A stretch of 6,654 bases of DNA from assembly GCA_023135015.1 (NCBI GenBank), contig JAGLTZ010000039.1, positions 1 to 6,654 on the forward strand, read 5' to 3'. The translations under genes were made by a program, and so were the position numbers. Origin of the DNA: Candidatus Latescibacterota bacterium (GTDB lineage Bacteria > Blakebacterota > Blakebacteria > Blakebacterales > Blakebacteraceae). Positions 5,590-6,654 of the stretch are shown here, piece by piece (positions within the stretch are counted from its first letter, which is position 1; every line of letters starts with the position of its first letter). The notes under the pieces were generated by a model. That model had not been told where the DNA came from and made no database searches. It saw only the letters and a list, made by a program, of their open reading frames with translations.

Positions 5590-6654
5590 TTAGTATAATT
5601 CAAAAGCAGCAGGGCCCGGAGTTGTCAGAAAGAAGGACGAATCACCCGCACTCTGCGGAAAGTGGTGCAGGTAGCGGTCGGCCCAACTTTCACAGAATCG
5701 TTCTGCCAATTCCGCCTCGACCATGGCCCAGACGCTGCCTCCGAAACCGGCCCCGAAAGGGGATGCGGCCACCGCACCCAGTTCACGTGCCGAATCCGCC
5801 AGAAACGCCGTCTCCGGAACCACATTCTTCAGAAGTCGTTCCCCCAGCACCCGGGAACGATCGGCAAGCCTGCCGAATGTATCGATATCTTCTCTGGAAA
5901 GAGCTGTGCCCGCCGAGGGAACGATATCCTCACTCACGGCCAGGAAATGCTCGAACCGATCAAGGAGATCACCTGCCGTTGCCTCGGGATGTTTCGAATC
6001 GCGGATGATGCTGCGAAGCCGGTCAGCCGCATCGACAGAGCTCGAAAGGGCGGCGGCAACATGTGGATCGTTCCGCCCGGCAGCCCGACGCCACAGTTCG
6101 ATCACGATTTCCATTAACCGGGATGCGCGATTGTACTTCACCATCGCGTCGCCTGTCTTGGGCGCCACGACTCCGCTGACCGCTACGGCGAACAGATAAT
6201 CGTCAGGCCACTCGATCGAATACTCCAAGTGTACAGGACCGTAGGAGTACTGGGCGATACAATCTGTTCTGGCGCACAGAATAGCCGTGTGATCCTGGCA
6301 TCCACCTGTGGTACCTACACCCATGTCGCCCTCGAGCGTGCCGAAACTCCGTCCATTCTCGACCCTGCCCAGGTATTCTGCCAGCTCTTCATAAGAGGAG
6401 ATGTTCTCCTTGTACTCCGCCATCGAGGGAAGATCGTTCACCCGTGAGAGTGCCAGAAATATCGCGACCATCAGAGCACTCGAGCTGCTCAAGCCCGCAG
6501 CCTCCGGCAAATTGCTGGCGAAAGCGATATCAGCTCCCCGCAGCGTACCCGGGAAGTTACGGGCGATTCTCCGGGCCACCGTCATCGGGTAGTTGGACCA
6601 GTGCACGACATCGGGTTCGAGCCCTGAGGCTATTTCAAAGCTGATTGTCTGGTC
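5590..6654 (-). CDS. GHMP-family sugar kinase, galactokinase-like (partial, N-terminus beyond window)
   Basis: The reading frame is open to the right edge, giving 354 residues with the N-terminus missing. The product should phosphorylate a sugar or sugar acid with ATP in the cytoplasm. In visible numbering, HWSNYP at 18-23 matches the galactokinase region after the missing GEHxDY segment. PEAAGLSSSSAL at 50-61 is the GHMP phosphate-binding motif. GTTGGCQDHTAIL at 114-126 stands where galactokinases carry G-x-MDQ, with Asp121 the likely catalytic base. VAPKTGDAMVKYNRA at 163-177 matches the galactokinase KxxxxxxYN segment, and SPFGAGFGGS at 298-307 is the C-terminal GHMP motif. A GTG at 6606 could be mistaken for the start, but 16 further in-frame codons lie upstream without a stop. 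Galactose is not assured as substrate; other aldoses or uronic acids are possible. It is convergent with the decarboxylase gene, so the two are probably unrelated in regulation. Confidence 0.88.
   Translation of the reverse strand, partial: DQTISFEIASGLEPDVVHWSNYPMTVARRIARNFPGTLRGADIAFASNLPEAAGLSSSSALMVAIFLALSRVNDLPSMAEYKENISSYEELAEYLGRVENGRSFGTLEGDMGVGTTGGCQDHTAILCARTDCIAQYSYGPVHLEYSIEWPDDYLFAVAVSGVVAPKTGDAMVKYNRASRLMEIVIELWRRAAGRNDPHVAAALSSSVDAADRLRSIIRDSKHPEATAGDLLDRFEHFLAVSEDIVPSAGTALSREDIDTFGRLADRSRVLGERLLKNVVPETAFLADSARELGAVAASPFGAGFGGSVWAMVEAELAERFCESWADRYLHHFPQSAGDSSFFLTTPGPAAFELY

Noticed and set aside
5723..6199. Plus-strand open frames of 128-158 codons opposite the kinase
   Set aside because: Several overlapping frames cover the same conserved kinase sequence and none has a recognisable motif.
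5590..6606. Treating the GTG at 6606 as the kinase start, giving a complete 338-residue protein
   Set aside because: The frame stays open to the window edge, and the essential N-terminal galactokinase-type segment would be missing, so the gene is partial.

Overview
The window is GC-rich bacterial DNA carrying four protein genes and no RNA gene, mobile element or CRISPR array that I can see. Two genes are cut by the window edges. One product has a Sec-type signal peptide and another a lipoprotein signal, so a Gram-negative-type envelope is likely. Large exported tricorn-like S41 proteases and M14 carboxypeptidases are common in Gemmatimonadota, Acidobacteriota, Latescibacterota and related environmental lineages. 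That placement is inference; nothing in the sequence fixes the phylum.

Layout from left to right: (1) positions 1-569, minus strand, hold the N-terminal part of an M14 zinc carboxypeptidase, probably a lipoprotein. (2) Positions 570-711 are intergenic and contain two copies of the palindrome TTTCC-N5-GGAAA, 22 bp apart, plus a TATAAA box. (3) Positions 712-3963, minus strand, encode an exported tricorn-like protease with two beta-propellers, a PDZ domain and an S41 catalytic core. (4) Positions 3964-4149 are a divergent intergenic region with an AT-rich 14-bp tandem repeat. (5) Positions 4150-5535, plus strand, encode a PLP-dependent group II decarboxylase resembling animal glutamate and cysteine-sulfinate decarboxylases. 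(6) Positions 5536-5589 separate convergent genes and contain a hairpin. (7) Positions 5590-6654, minus strand, hold a GHMP-family galactokinase-like sugar kinase that lacks its N-terminus.

The two peptidases lie in tandem on the same strand. Together they could break down peptides outside the cytoplasm: the tricorn-like enzyme would cut oligopeptides and the carboxypeptidase would trim C-termini. The divergently transcribed decarboxylase could use amino acids released this way, but only its position supports that link. The kinase appears to belong to an unrelated sugar-metabolism unit continuing beyond the right edge. I found no convincing novel system. The items most worth a second look are the repeat structures in the two regulatory regions and the altered active-site neighbourhoods of the protease, decarboxylase and kinase.
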